A stretch of 64,000 nucleotides of DNA from Planctomycetota bacterium (GCA_020425605.1 JAGQRH010000002.1:156592-220591); one strand, 5' to 3'. Numbered from the stretch's first letter, positions 28,601 to 36,171 are shown. Numbers and translations are program-made. The notes: generated from the sequence alone by a model not told the origin.

Positions 28601-28789
28601 AGGAACCTTGAGAGTCTCGTTGCCGACGGGCTTGCCTTCCAGCGGCTGAGATCCGTCGAGGTTGTCCGCGGAGTCGGTCATCGCCGGGGCGTGCACTTGG
28701 GTGCCGCTGAGGTCGAGGAAGTACCACACCGCAAACGCGGACGCGCATACCAGCACAAGCAGCGCAGTAATCACCCGGGTCTGGCTCAT
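25601..28789 (-). CDS. large membrane-anchored, beta-rich exported protein, unknown function
   Basis: The 1062-residue product has an N-terminal signal anchor (TRVITALLVLVCASAFAVWYFL) and then an extracytoplasmic region with many short beta-domain-like blocks. Recurrent patterns such as DEDGRFAIVL, LPEGRYSYDARV, PAAGIYQVSVVGG and ARYAVVACYGEP look like carboxypeptidase-regulatory or Ig-like repeats. No catalytic motif is recognised. The ATG at 28789 with an AGGG ribosome binding site is chosen because the frame further upstream runs into the tRNA-Gln repeat region. It heads a minus-strand run that continues with the cyclophilin gene. Confidence 0.7.
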   Translation of the reverse strand: MSQTRVITALLVLVCASAFAVWYFLDLSGTQVHAPAMTDSADNLDGSQPLEGKPVGNETLKVPDDGFKHTDSTNPDTTPTRTEYSTTELGPDDWLLRGTITFSPEIPLDSARMFAGNDRFFSVFFQDDAEEDGAFEISTEAKPDGRFEYVIERDELEFVVDNDKLRPGRWQIVFDRSGEVLTLADVGDDVTLEQITGLVSPTVAGHVIDFGSITLGHGQVFGDSWVVVGRIKHVSGKPISLCSSPVLAIETRDEDVNEEYFATDEDGRFAIVLTSDSVPDNPQAWKATLCASDDDSYLLSEGRRVKTSVPLERPAVRGRTVDYGEISVNGALIEIEAHMPGIEPVLTPEGKLARSIWNDYGGATASLYVSDSQTSRSTDLYPSPSRTVLWLPEGRYSYDARVDAYDFWSGCEGILNAIDGQVTMLALTFQKFEKIPVVFETEGDPPKWITAYWYLSEGEKVLASGSYDGMPNMNVPVAHGTTTFVNIHARGYEEVNVEATDSDERLVVALKPTMTAVATLIVNAPALPEGYTDWPIPRLISVTRKEDGFSIFYDWPDPEGENKVRQKGGPARAEVPVPAAGIYQVSVVGGSQYGYPGGVLSGPVEVTIAEGETATVTLPPIAPPPWKTPASAFTSNVTCAGNSISITSSVFTGQESTEWTILTTNQDISIAAPPVALPDGDQRREFSIQPPARDGVRATVTLDLECRLEVRATRRGEAVHGFSITASGPSGVSGQTTTVVASDKDGVVQAWMPPGTVWVNCNIGGSVAGKAVEITRGGVARLDFEFDSVRVEFQMAEIPDESYDANTDIPPAWRVYRITESGRTEVESLWGPTAMLLSPARYAVVACYGEPVQTIEIDLSDGKDRVITLPELPSIQFVAVRLKFDVSVLGADWSDADIQFATADQLTTPPEDMYFSWMGSRAMPDGLELIDVPVGADLVLTGTAYHSGTDKTWVMKPLRIHVKGEGESYPCTWVQGVERGETWWEHDFLSASTVNGLFILLDSLEALIPGRMEVIALDSTGKIVVREWITVPDTAGEDGFEVPESLRAAMITAGLWQADDPE

Positions 28790-28940
28790 GTTCTGCCCTG
28801 ACGAGGGATGCGGGGACGGTCTCCAGTATAGAGGAAGCGACGATGGCCGGGCACGAATGTCATCGGGTGCTGTGGAATCGCTGACCGTATTCGCGAGGGC
28901 TGTCGCGCGGTTGAACGAAGTGGCGAAAGCCGTTCGACTC

Positions 28941-29061
28941 GCTTTGCGGAACGGCGGCGCGAAGCGCCCATTCGGGGTTCGGGGCACTCGAGACAAAGAA
29001 AACCGCCCGCTGTGGTGTACGCGGGCGGTGGAAGGCTGGTTGGCCCGCAGGGAGTCGAACC
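28941..29061 (-). repeat. duplicated tRNA-Gln 3' end plus terminator, truncated copy
   Basis: This 121-bp block matches 29096-29216 at 119 positions, offset by 155 bp. It contains the last ~25 nt of tRNA-Gln (29037-29061, from the T-loop to CCA), the spacer and the terminator hairpin. The homology stops in the T-arm, so no second intact tRNA exists here. Confidence 0.92.
29002..29029 (-). terminator. terminator copy A (duplicated)
   Basis: A 9-bp stem, ACCGCCCGC / GCGGGCGGT on either strand, is followed on the minus strand by TTTTC. It is identical to the tRNA-Gln terminator at 29157-29184. Confidence 0.75.
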
Positions 29062-29156
29062 TTGGGGCAGTCCGGTGGACTGCCTCAACAGCGGAGCTTT
29101 GCGGAGCGGCGGCGCGAAGCGCCCATTCGGGGTTCGGGGCACTCGAGACAAGGAAA

Positions 29157-29184
29157 ACCGCCCGCTGTGGTGTACGCGGGCGGT
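29157..29184 (-). terminator. intrinsic terminator of tRNA-Gln (copy B)
   Basis: The same 9-bp stem with a 10-nt loop lies 8 bp downstream of the encoded CCA of tRNA-Gln, followed by TTTTCC on the minus strand. Confidence 0.8.
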
Positions 29185-29191
29185 GGAAGGC

Positions 29192-29266
29192 TGGTTGGCC
29201 CGCAGGGAGTCGAACCCCGAATGACGGTACCAAAAACCGCTGTGTTACCAATTACACCACGGGCCA
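29192..29266 (-). tRNA. tRNA-Gln (anticodon UUG)
   Basis: The minus strand folds as a 75-nt cloverleaf. The acceptor is TGGCCCG / CGGGCCA with discriminator A and an encoded CCA. The D-arm contains AATTGGTAA. The anticodon stem GCGGT / ACCGT encloses the loop TTTTGGT, giving anticodon TTG. The T-arm contains GGTTCGACTCC. It reads CAA codons. Confidence 0.93.
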
Positions 29267-29389
29267 GTGCCGCGAGGCTAGCTTCGCCTGTTTGCCGTGC
29301 AACTGCCGGGTCGTTCAAAACCGCCATATCAAGGGGTTTGCGCGCCGGTTGTCATTGACCGCGATCCCTCGCGTGTTAGCCTTGTCACC

Positions 29390-30289
29390 ATGAAAGCGAT
29401 CACTGTAAGGCTTGATGACGGCGGGCTTGATGTACTGCTCAAGCGCGTTCGCATGGGCCAGGAACTCGGCTTCCAGAAATTCGACCTCTGCATCTCCAAC
29501 CCGCAGACGGCACTTGGCCGAATCGTAACCGCGCTCAAGGACCACAGCGTAGGCGTTACGGCCCTGCGCCTGAAAGAAGATCGCCACGCCGCGTTCGTCA
29601 CTCGCAAGCCCGGCTACAGCAAGGTCGGCGCGCGCGACGCCAGGATTTCCGAGCGCAGCGCCGAGATGATCATCGAGACCGCCAACCAGCTCGCGCCGGT
29701 CAAACCCGGCTTCATCGTGCTCGAAGGCGGCTACATCCACACCACAGGCTTGAACGAGCGACAGTTGCAGCTTGATGAGCTGCTGGATTGCGATGAGTGC
29801 GATGAGACGACCGCCGAGAGGCTGGCCGAGATCGTCAACGTAGACGAAGCGCTGGCCGAGCAGCAACTCGAGAGTTTCTGCCGCGGGCTGCACGCGATTT
29901 CCAAGGCGCTGTCGCCGCTGCCGATCTGCCTGTTGCCGCCGGACAGCCCGTTCGGGCTTCTGCAGCCGGATCGTATGCAGCACGTGTTCGATGACCTGCG
30001 GGGGCTTGGCTACTGGCACTGTACCAGCAATGTGGCAATCCTGCACAAGCTGGGCGGGCCGGACGCCCGCGACTGGATTCACCGGTTTGGCCCGCGGCTC
30101 AAGGGCGTCTACCTTGAAGACATGCTCGGCGGCCACGGTGAGCAGGCCCCGGGCCTTGGCGAAATCGACTTCGAGCAGCTCGCCCCGGAGTTGGCGCAGG
30201 GCACCGTCCGGGTTATGGTGGTCAACGACGACAAAGGTACGAAGCTGCGGTTCGGCAACGAGTACCTGGCCAAGGTCGGCATTTTCTAG
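29390..30289 (+). CDS. TIM-barrel sugar-phosphate isomerase/epimerase-like protein
   Basis: The 299-residue product looks like an AP-endonuclease-2/xylose-isomerase-like barrel. Features are an N-terminal strand-helix with FQKFDLCISNPQTALGRIVTALKD, a conserved-looking FIVLEGGYIHTTG, the WHCTSNVAILHKLGG segment with His, and RLKGVYLEDMLGGHGEQAPGLGEIDFEQL near the end, a typical 'Hi.D......Ge.d' pattern. These His/Glu/Asp positions could bind a divalent metal. The substrate is unknown. The ATG at 29390 is the first that avoids the tRNA region. It is followed 35 bp later by a lipoprotein gene. Confidence 0.65.
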   Translation: MKAITVRLDDGGLDVLLKRVRMGQELGFQKFDLCISNPQTALGRIVTALKDHSVGVTALRLKEDRHAAFVTRKPGYSKVGARDARISERSAEMIIETANQLAPVKPGFIVLEGGYIHTTGLNERQLQLDELLDCDECDETTAERLAEIVNVDEALAEQQLESFCRGLHAISKALSPLPICLLPPDSPFGLLQPDRMQHVFDDLRGLGYWHCTSNVAILHKLGGPDARDWIHRFGPRLKGVYLEDMLGGHGEQAPGLGEIDFEQLAPELAQGTVRVMVVNDDKGTKLRFGNEYLAKVGIF

Positions 30290-30323
30290 CCGATACCCCG
30301 AATCACCCCTTGGGCTGCAAACC

Positions 30324-31007
30324 ATGCGTTACGCAATTCTTCTCGTCATCATGCTCGCCTGCCTTTGCGGTTGCGCGACCACGGGCAATACGTCCGGCGG
30401 CGGCGGCTCAGACGGCACCGACAGCATTGACCCCAACGCGGCCGAAGACCAGAAAGAGCGCGAGGCCTACGAAGTCACCGGCGACGTGCGCGTTTACTAC
30501 TACGTCAAGCGCACGCTGGTGAAAGGCGCGTTCCGCACGACCGAAAACGGCGAGCGCACCAGCGGCCCGATGGTCGAGCAGGAAGAGCAGCACCACGTGC
30601 TCGTGAACAAGAGCCACACGTTCTACATGCACATCGCCGACCAGGACGTCCCGCCCGAGGAACGCTTCCTGCGCAACACCGACATGTACGACCTGCTGCG
30701 CATCTTCAAGGAGCTCGGCTTCTTCAAGTCCGGCTCAAGCGTCAACATCTTCGGCGACGACCCGATTGAGCGCGCCGACCGCGAGCGCACCACCAGCCGC
30801 GTCATCGCCGTCGAGATCATCAAGGACGGCAAGGTGAACACCAGCTACTTCGCCCGCCATGAAAACGAGCACGAGTCCGACAGGGATCGCGCCAAGATGT
30901 TCAACGACTGCCAGGCCGTGCTGATGCAGGCCATCGCCGGCGCGCTGCCACGCGGCAACGCCGACTACGGCGCCGGCGACATCAACAAGATCCACAAGCC
31001 ACGGTAG
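30324..31007 (+). CDS. putative lipoprotein, unknown function
   Basis: The 227-residue product starts MRYAILLVIMLACLCGCATTG, a lipoprotein signal with Leu-Cys-Gly-Cys at about residue 17. A Gly/Ser linker and a soluble domain follow (DVRVYYYVKRTLVKGAFRTTENGE and NTDMYDLLRIFKELGFFKSGSS). No family is recognised. The ribF gene starts 2 bp after its stop, so the two are probably co-transcribed. Confidence 0.75.
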   Translation: MRYAILLVIMLACLCGCATTGNTSGGGGSDGTDSIDPNAAEDQKEREAYEVTGDVRVYYYVKRTLVKGAFRTTENGERTSGPMVEQEEQHHVLVNKSHTFYMHIADQDVPPEERFLRNTDMYDLLRIFKELGFFKSGSSVNIFGDDPIERADRERTTSRVIAVEIIKDGKVNTSYFARHENEHESDRDRAKMFNDCQAVLMQAIAGALPRGNADYGAGDINKIHKPR

Positions 31008-31009
31008 CC

Positions 31010-31975
31010 TTGCCACATCGAGCCCACGTCTATGGCAGTTTCGAGCAGTTCCATCGCGACGCGGCGAAGCTGGTTGAGGCGCGTCCGGTGGTCAGCGTCG
31101 GCAGCTTCGATGGCGTGCACCTTGGGCACCAGTACCTGCTGGCCGAGCTGGTCGAGTGGGCCCGCCGTGAGCACGCGCCCGCGGTGGTCGTCACCTTCCG
31201 CCGCCACCCGCGCGAGTACATGCTGAACATCGAGATCCCGTCGCTGAACACGGCCGAGCACAAGACCCGCCTGATCAGCAAGGCCGGCGTGGATGCCATC
31301 GTGCTGCTGGACTTCGACGAGAACCTGCGGCAACTGACCGCGCAGCAGTTCATGCAGCAGTGCATCAAGGACGCAATTGGCACGCGCGCCATGCTGGTCG
31401 GCTTCAACAACCGCATCGGCAAGGATGGCGAAGGCACGTTTGCCGTGCTGCGCGAAATCGGCAAGGGCATGGACATCGAGGTGCGCGAGGGCGAGCGCGT
31501 CGAGGTCAGCGGCGAGGCCATGTCCAGCAGCGCGATCCGCAAGCACATTGCCAACGGCGATTTCCTGTGGGCGCGCAAGATGCTCGGGCGCGCGTACAGC
31601 CTGGTCGGCAAGGTGATTCCCGGCGACAAGCGTGGGCGCACGATTGGCTTCCCGACGGCGAACATTGCGCTCAAGGGCCTCGCGTTTCCGCCACAGGGCG
31701 TCTACGGCGCGCGTGTGAAGATCGACGGCAAGTGGCACCTCGGCGCCGCCAACATCGGCACGCGTCCGACCGTGGACCCGGAGCGCCGCGAGCCACTGCT
31801 TGAAGTCCACGTGCTGGATTTCGAGGGCGACCTGTACAGCAAAGACATCGAAGTCGAGTTCCTGTTCCACGTCCGCAGCGAGCGCAAGTTCAGCAGCATG
31901 GACGCGCTGAAAGACCAGCTCAAGGCCGACGTCGCCGACATCGGCCTCCGCGCCGAAGCCGAAGAGTACGAGTAG
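31010..31975 (+). CDS. ribF: bifunctional riboflavin kinase / FAD synthetase
   Basis: The enzyme phosphorylates riboflavin to FMN and adenylates FMN to FAD. The 321-residue product has the N-terminal nucleotidyltransferase domain (VVSVGSFDGVHLGHQYLL, with the HxGH-type signature, and SSSAIRKHIANGDF) and the C-terminal flavokinase domain (GDKRGRTIGFPTANIAL, FPPQGVYGARVKIDG, GAANIGTRPTVD, LEVHVLDFEGDLY). Length is normal. The start used is a TTG 2 bp after the previous stop, the only start that keeps the first strand; it has no strong ribosome binding site of its own, which fits translational coupling. Confidence 0.95.
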   Translation: MPHRAHVYGSFEQFHRDAAKLVEARPVVSVGSFDGVHLGHQYLLAELVEWARREHAPAVVVTFRRHPREYMLNIEIPSLNTAEHKTRLISKAGVDAIVLLDFDENLRQLTAQQFMQQCIKDAIGTRAMLVGFNNRIGKDGEGTFAVLREIGKGMDIEVREGERVEVSGEAMSSSAIRKHIANGDFLWARKMLGRAYSLVGKVIPGDKRGRTIGFPTANIALKGLAFPPQGVYGARVKIDGKWHLGAANIGTRPTVDPERREPLLEVHVLDFEGDLYSKDIEVEFLFHVRSERKFSSMDALKDQLKADVADIGLRAEAEEYE

Positions 31976-32041
31976 TGGCATGCGCTTCCAGCGCATGAGT
32001 CCCATCGGCTTCAGGCCGATGGTCTGGCACAATGCCCGGAC

Positions 32042-32659
32042 ATGAATCCCGATCGCCTGTTCGTCGTGCGCTGGACGGCCGCCATCGCGGCCGCGCTGCT
32101 GCTGGACAACCTGTTGTCCGGCGAAGTTGCCGAGTTCGGCATGTTCTGGCCGCCGGTTCGCGCGGCGCTTGTGTTCGGGCTGCTGGGTCTGCTGCAGGGT
32201 CTGGCGTTGCGGGGCAAGGCGCGCCCGGCGGGCTTTACGTTCGTGACGATGATGGCAGGCATCGTGGCTGTGCAGACTTCGATGTTCACGCCGCCCGTGG
32301 ACCTGGCTGGATGGAGTGAACTGCCGCCGGTAATCCACTCCGGCTTTGCCATCGGGCTGCTGATGGGCATCTTCCAGATCGCGGCGCTGCACGGGCGGAT
32401 GCGTCGGCCTGTGGCCTGGCCGATTGCGATGACACTTGGCTGGGGGGCGGGCTACGCGATCCTGGGTGTGGGCATGGCGGTCGCTGTCGATGGAACCGAC
32501 GAGGCTTCCCTGAGAGTCGGAGCGATCGGTGGCGCAACAGTTGCGACGATGGTAATCGGGGGCATAACCGGTGTTGCGGCGCTGAAACTGATCCGGAAGG
32601 AAGACGACGATGAGCAATCGCGACGAGTTGATGAAACTGGTGAAGAGCACCGTGGCTGA
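32042..32659 (+). CDS. integral membrane protein, unknown function
   Basis: The 205-residue product has about five hydrophobic segments (TAAIAAALLLDNLL, ALVFGLLGLLQGLAL, FVTMMAGIVAVQ, AIGLLMGIFQIAAL, IAMTLGWGAGYAILGVGMAVAV, TVATMVIGGITGVAAL) and a charged C-terminal tail. The last 50 bp overlap the start of pyrE in another frame, so expression may be coupled to pyrE. No transporter family is recognised. Confidence 0.7.
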   Translation: MNPDRLFVVRWTAAIAAALLLDNLLSGEVAEFGMFWPPVRAALVFGLLGLLQGLALRGKARPAGFTFVTMMAGIVAVQTSMFTPPVDLAGWSELPPVIHSGFAIGLLMGIFQIAALHGRMRRPVAWPIAMTLGWGAGYAILGVGMAVAVDGTDEASLRVGAIGGATVATMVIGGITGVAALKLIRKEDDDEQSRRVDETGEEHRG

Positions 32660-33152
32660 AGGAACCGTGACGCTGGCCAGCGGCGCGAAGTCCGACTTCT
32701 ACATTGACGGGCGGCAGACTTCGCTCGACTCACGCGGGCTGTACCTCACCGCGCAACTGATGTGGGAGCGCATCAAGGGCTGGGACGTCACTGCAGTCGG
32801 CGGGCCCACCATGGGCGCGGACCCGATTGTCGGCGGCATCCTGATGGCGGCCGCGGCCGACGGCGCGCACCTGAAGGGCTTTCTCATTCGCAAGGAAGCC
32901 AAGGCCCACGGGATGCAGAAGTGGGTCGAGGGCCCGGCGCTGGCCGACGGCGAGCGCGTCGTGCTGATTGAGGACGTGGTCACCAGCGGCGGCAGCGCGC
33001 TGAAAGCCATCGAGGGCATGAAGACCCAGTACAGCCCGAAGATCGTCAAGATCCTCTGCCTCGTAGACCGCCAATCCGGCGCAACCGAAAAGCTGAAAGA
33101 AGCCGGCTACGAGTTCGAAGCCCTCTTCACCCGAAAAGACCTCGGCCGCTAG
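32610..33152 (+). CDS. pyrE: orotate phosphoribosyltransferase
   Basis: The enzyme joins orotate and PRPP to make orotidine monophosphate in pyrimidine synthesis. The 180-residue product shows LASGAKSDFYIDGRQTSL at the N-terminus, GGPTMGADPIVGGI, the Lys/Arg segment FLIRKEAKAHG, and the PRPP-binding motif VVLIEDVVTSGGSALKAI. An AAGGAAG ribosome binding site lies before the ATG within the preceding gene. No other pyr gene is adjacent. It ends at the 33190-33212 hairpin, whose sequence block recurs at 34551. Confidence 0.96.
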   Translation: MSNRDELMKLVKSTVAEGTVTLASGAKSDFYIDGRQTSLDSRGLYLTAQLMWERIKGWDVTAVGGPTMGADPIVGGILMAAAADGAHLKGFLIRKEAKAHGMQKWVEGPALADGERVVLIEDVVTSGGSALKAIEGMKTQYSPKIVKILCLVDRQSGATEKLKEAGYEFEALFTRKDLGR

Positions 33153-33176
33153 GCAGCGGCAGGTATAGAGCCCGCC

Positions 33177-33225
33177 CCACCAAGTCAACGAAGCCCCCGA
33201 AATGGGGGCTTCTGTCGTGGTTGGC
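33177..33225. terminator. pyrE terminator block T, also copied at 34551-34599
   Basis: The hairpin GAAGCCCCC-gaaat-GGGGGCTTC (33190-33212) serves pyrE on the plus strand and the convergent WD40 gene on the minus strand. The surrounding ~49 bp match 34551-34599 with only a few differences, so the whole block, not just the stem, is duplicated. Confidence 0.85.
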
Positions 33226-33252
33226 CATAACGCGTGTATGCAGGCATGTGGT

Positions 33253-34329
33253 TTAGCTGCTTCGCGGGATGTGCCACTTGCGCACCGTCCCATCTCCGTA
33301 GGCGGCCAGCAAGTTGCTGTCATCAGGGCCGAAGTCCACACACTCCGCTGTGCAGCCGTCCACCGGAAGCACGTAGAGTTCTTCGCCCCCAACGGCGTCC
33401 CAGATTCGAATCGAACCGTCGGCGCCACAGCTTGCAAGTCTCATCCCGTCGGAACTGAACCTCACACCGCGGGCTGGGCCGGTGTGCCCCTCAAGTCTAA
33501 GCAGTTCGACCAAAGTTGTACTGTCCCATAGACAGATATCGCCCGTCACGCCCGCGCTGGCTAGCCTCTGGCCGTCCGGACTAAACCTCACAGACTCTAC
33601 TCCCAAACTGTCTACCTTCATGGTGTGCAGTTCTCGGCCAGTCGAGGCGTCCCACACAGATATCCTCCCATTCTCGTGTGCAGAAACGATGAGACTTCCG
33701 TTGGGGCTGAAACTGACGGACGTGGCGTTGTCTCCGTACTCATGCATCGCCTTCATTGTCCTTATTTTCTCGCCGGTCGAACTACTCCAGACCTGAATCC
33801 ACCCTTTAGCGCCAACCGTCGCCAACACCTTGTCATTCGGGTTGAAAGCGACGTTCCAAAGCCAGCCAACATCTCCGTCGAATACACGGAGTTCTGTCTT
33901 GCTCGCAAGGTCCCAGAGCCTTGCAACTCCGTCCGTGCCGCCTGATGACGCCAAAGTGCTGCCATCACAACTGAACACTACTGACGTTACGTTCTTCTCG
34001 TGGCCCTCGAAGGAACCTAGCAGCTCGCCAGTTGATGCATCCCAGAGCTTGACGGTTCCGTCTCCACCGGCCGACGCAAACGTCTGGCCGTCGGGGCTGA
34101 ACGAAACGGAGTACGCCCAGGGGGAGTGCGCTTGAATGGCAAAGACAACGTTGGGTGTTCGGGGTACCTTCGCAGGAATTGATGCCGGGGAGTTCCTAGC
34201 ACTCTTACGGTTGGATTCGCTATTGCTTGTGTTGGCTACCCCTTGGTCCGGTTGCGTGCCAGTCCGCGAACGACACGAACCCAACATCACGGCTGCACTT
34301 ACCAACAAAAATGCCGCGAGACCCCTCAT
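33253..34329 (-). CDS. WD40-repeat lipoprotein
   Basis: The 358-residue product has a lipoprotein signal (MRGLAAFLLVSAAVMLGSC). About seven WD40 blades follow, each with a 'VxFSPDGxxLASxGxDGxVxLWDxxTG' pattern, enough for one closed propeller. It should be an envelope-anchored interaction platform. It is less GC-rich than pyrE next door: one 60-base line (33781) has 33 G+C, against 44 in a line from pyrE (32821). It lies between the two copies of the pyrE terminator block and behind an orphan copy of the tail of the gene at 36215, so it looks acquired. Confidence 0.88.
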   Translation of the reverse strand: MRGLAAFLLVSAAVMLGSCRSRTGTQPDQGVANTSNSESNRKSARNSPASIPAKVPRTPNVVFAIQAHSPWAYSVSFSPDGQTFASAGGDGTVKLWDASTGELLGSFEGHEKNVTSVVFSCDGSTLASSGGTDGVARLWDLASKTELRVFDGDVGWLWNVAFNPNDKVLATVGAKGWIQVWSSSTGEKIRTMKAMHEYGDNATSVSFSPNGSLIVSAHENGRISVWDASTGRELHTMKVDSLGVESVRFSPDGQRLASAGVTGDICLWDSTTLVELLRLEGHTGPARGVRFSSDGMRLASCGADGSIRIWDAVGGEELYVLPVDGCTAECVDFGPDDSNLLAAYGDGTVRKWHIPRSS

Positions 34330-34406
34330 CGCATCATCATACGTCCCGACCCGGCCGACGCTGGGTGTTTGTTGACGGGAGCGGGCCAGTTACCCGGCGT
34401 GGGCTG

Positions 34407-34550
34407 GTCAGTCTTTTCTGACAGTTTCAGCCACTCGACTTTGGTGTAGTCGCCGGGGACGCGGTCGGTGAGCCACTGGTTGTCGCCCACCTTCATCAAC
34501 CAGCGCCAGACCGTCTTGGTCTGGCCGCTCAGCCGTGGCGGGAAGTCGTC
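34407..34550 (-). pseudogene. orphan tail C1: diverged copy of the C-terminus of the 36215-37027 gene
   Basis: On the minus strand this encodes PPRLSGQTKTVWRWLMKVG and GDYTKVEWLKLSEKTD in one frame. It matches the last ~45 residues of the 36215-37027 product with several conservative changes, and runs past the normal stop. No start or body precedes it. It sits directly next to the copied pyrE terminator block T' and upstream (minus strand) of the WD40 gene. Confidence 0.85.
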
Positions 34551-34599
34551 CCACCAAATCACCGAAGCCCCCGAAATGGGGGCTTCGGTCGTGCTTGGC
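34551..34599. terminator. terminator block T' (copy of the pyrE terminator region)
   Basis: The hairpin is 11 bp here (CCGAAGCCCCC at 34562-34572 with its complement at 34578-34588). The flanks match 33177-33225. It can terminate the minus-strand membrane-protein gene that ends at 34660. Confidence 0.8.
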
Positions 34600-34659
34600 A
34601 AAGGCGCATGTAGGCAATGTTGACGCAGCGCGTGCAGGGAGTTGGCCGGGGAGGGCCCG

Positions 34660-35379
34660 TCATGCTTCCATCGGTTGCTTTCCTACGATTGCCGGCGATT
34701 CCGTAACCTGCAGCCTGGTCCGGATAGCATGGGCGACCATCACGCCCAGCAGGTTGCCACCGCCAACGAGGCAAAGTACCGGAAGGAAATCTGTCGGCAG
34801 GACAGACGTCAGCGCCACGGCGCGGCCAGAGTATTGCTGTAACAGCCAGCCGGCGAGCGACTGAAAAGCTGCAACAGCAGCGTGTTCAAACATGCCCGTC
34901 GCAGCCAACACAAAGAGAACGGAAGCGAACGCCATCACGAGACTCCTACGCGGCTTCGCTGCTAACGCCGCGAGAACAGCGCCCGTCAACGCTGCTGATG
35001 AAAACACCACCAACCAGTGTTTAGTCTCTCTACCGTAGACAAGTTGCACGAGCAGCCCGTGGTAGTCTGGTGCCCAAAGTCCGCACACTCCAGGCAGAGC
35101 GACGGCTAGTCCCCCCAAGCCGCCCCCCACCACGGATGTAGCTTCGAAAACCAGCAGGCCGACCCACGGACTGTTGCCGTACCTAGTGGTCAGTGGCGCG
35201 GCCAACCAAGTCAGCACGGAGAACCCGACGGCAGCAACCAAAGTTGCCACGATTTCTTGTGCGCCGCTGAGGTGGGATGCCAAGACTGACACCCCAAGCA
35301 ACGGCGCAACCATCAGGCCCAATACTGCCAATCGGCCCAACCGCCCTCGATCACGTTGCTGTCCGGACTCAGCAGTCAT
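34660..35379 (-). CDS. polytopic membrane protein, unknown function
   Basis: The 239-residue product has about six hydrophobic segments (LGRLAVLGLMVAPLLGVSVLA, IVATLVAAVGFSVLTWLA, WVGLLVFEATSVVGGGLGGLAVAL, WLVVFSSAALTGAVLAALA, SLVMAFASVLFVLAATGMF, FLPVLCLVGGGNLLGVMVAHAI). No family is recognised. It lies between two orphan copies of the tail of the gene at 36215 (C2 upstream, C1 downstream on its strand). GC content is lower than that of the core genes. Confidence 0.65.
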   Translation of the reverse strand: MTAESGQQRDRGRLGRLAVLGLMVAPLLGVSVLASHLSGAQEIVATLVAAVGFSVLTWLAAPLTTRYGNSPWVGLLVFEATSVVGGGLGGLAVALPGVCGLWAPDYHGLLVQLVYGRETKHWLVVFSSAALTGAVLAALAAKPRRSLVMAFASVLFVLAATGMFEHAAVAAFQSLAGWLLQQYSGRAVALTSVLPTDFLPVLCLVGGGNLLGVMVAHAIRTRLQVTESPAIVGKQPMEA

Positions 35380-35457
35380 TTCGATGAGATTCTAACAGTG
35401 AAGTACGTTGGCTACTCTCGCTATCTTTCTCCGGGCGGACCAGCGCCCGGCCGGTGC

Positions 35458-35594
35458 CTAATCCGTCTTCTCGGAGAGCTTGAGCCACTCGACTTTGGTG
35501 TAGTCGCCGGGTGCGCGCTCGTTCAACCACTGGTTGTTGCCGACTTTCATGAACCAGCGCCAGACTGTTTTGGTCTGCCCGGTCAGGCGCGGCG
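35458..35594 (-). pseudogene. orphan tail C2: close copy of the C-terminus of the 36215-37027 gene
   Basis: The minus strand encodes PPRLTGQTKTVWRWFMKVG, NNQWLNERAPGDYTKVEW and LKLSEKTD, then a stop, identical in protein to the end of the 36215-37027 product over about 45 residues. The handful of base differences I compared between C2 and C3 are synonymous (for example GAC/GAT, ACC/ACG, AAG/AAA, ACG/ACA, GGC/GGG). It begins 27 bp after the stop of the 35627-36148 gene, has no body, and is followed by a GC hairpin (35432-35451). Confidence 0.9.
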
Positions 35595-35626
35595 GACAGG
35601 TTCTGCACTTAGCTGGGGATCGGCGG

Positions 35627-36148
35627 CTACCCAACATCTTCGGCTTCGAAGTGCCACTTCCACTTGACGGATTCAAGCTCCTCAACCAACAGGCCCCGAT
35701 CTCTGATCCGTTTCAGCGGATCATTGTCGTACGGTTCGCGTAGCAATGCGCCGGTCTTCGGGTCCTTTTCACCAAACCAGCACTCCATCCACTTCACGGT
35801 GCCACCTGTGTCTTCCGCCCTAAGCCGGCATCGAATCAAAGCAAGAGTTTGGTCGCTGATTAGGATGCACTTGCCTGCAAACTCAATCTCATTAGGGCCG
35901 GTCGAGCGGATGTAGGAGAGTTGAAAACCATCAACAGACTCATGCCATCCCCATTCCGGAAACCACTTTGACATCGTGGCGGTGACGAGCCCTTCAAGAT
36001 ACGTCGTCGCCCAGCGGTGCTCTGGCTCGTAGATGCCATCAGGATGGGGAAGCTGGGAATCAGGAAATGCGGACGCTTCAGCGTAGAAGTGGCGAATCGC
36101 AGCGCCATACGATTTCCGGCCCTCATTTGCGTCGTCTATGTCGGCCAT
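35627..36148 (-). CDS. small acidic soluble protein, unknown function
   Basis: The 173-residue product has no signal peptide or membrane segment. It is acidic and rich in Trp (WATTYLEGLVTATMSKWFPEWGWHESVDGFQLSYIRS and VKWMECWFGEKDPKTGALL). No family is recognised; size and composition would suit an immunity or adaptor protein, but that is only a guess. It is visibly less GC-rich than surrounding core genes. It lies between the true 3' end of the 36215-37027 gene and the orphan tail C2. Confidence 0.65.
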   Translation of the reverse strand: MADIDDANEGRKSYGAAIRHFYAEASAFPDSQLPHPDGIYEPEHRWATTYLEGLVTATMSKWFPEWGWHESVDGFQLSYIRSTGPNEIEFAGKCILISDQTLALIRCRLRAEDTGGTVKWMECWFGEKDPKTGALLREPYDNDPLKRIRDRGLLVEELESVKWKWHFEAEDVG

Positions 36149-36171
36149 TGTACCTCACGCATAGCGTGGAT

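Noticed and set aside
28941..29216. Two near-identical 121-bp units that at first look like the start of a CRISPR or tandem array
   Set aside because: There are only two units, one is the 3' end of a real tRNA-Gln with its terminator, and the spacing segment is not spacer-like. It is a tRNA 3'-end duplication.
31976..32041. Inverted repeats just after ribF (GCATGCGCTtccAGCGCATG and CATCGGCttcaGGCCGATG)
   Set aside because: They could be a terminator or attenuator but are short, lack T runs and are followed at once by another gene. Not strong enough to list.
30965..32650. A long (561-codon) open frame on the minus strand opposite ribF
   Set aside because: It is a shadow of ribF and the adjoining membrane-protein gene in GC-rich DNA. 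Its composition (His/Ala/Asp/Val-rich) is typical of antisense frames, and ribF is certain.
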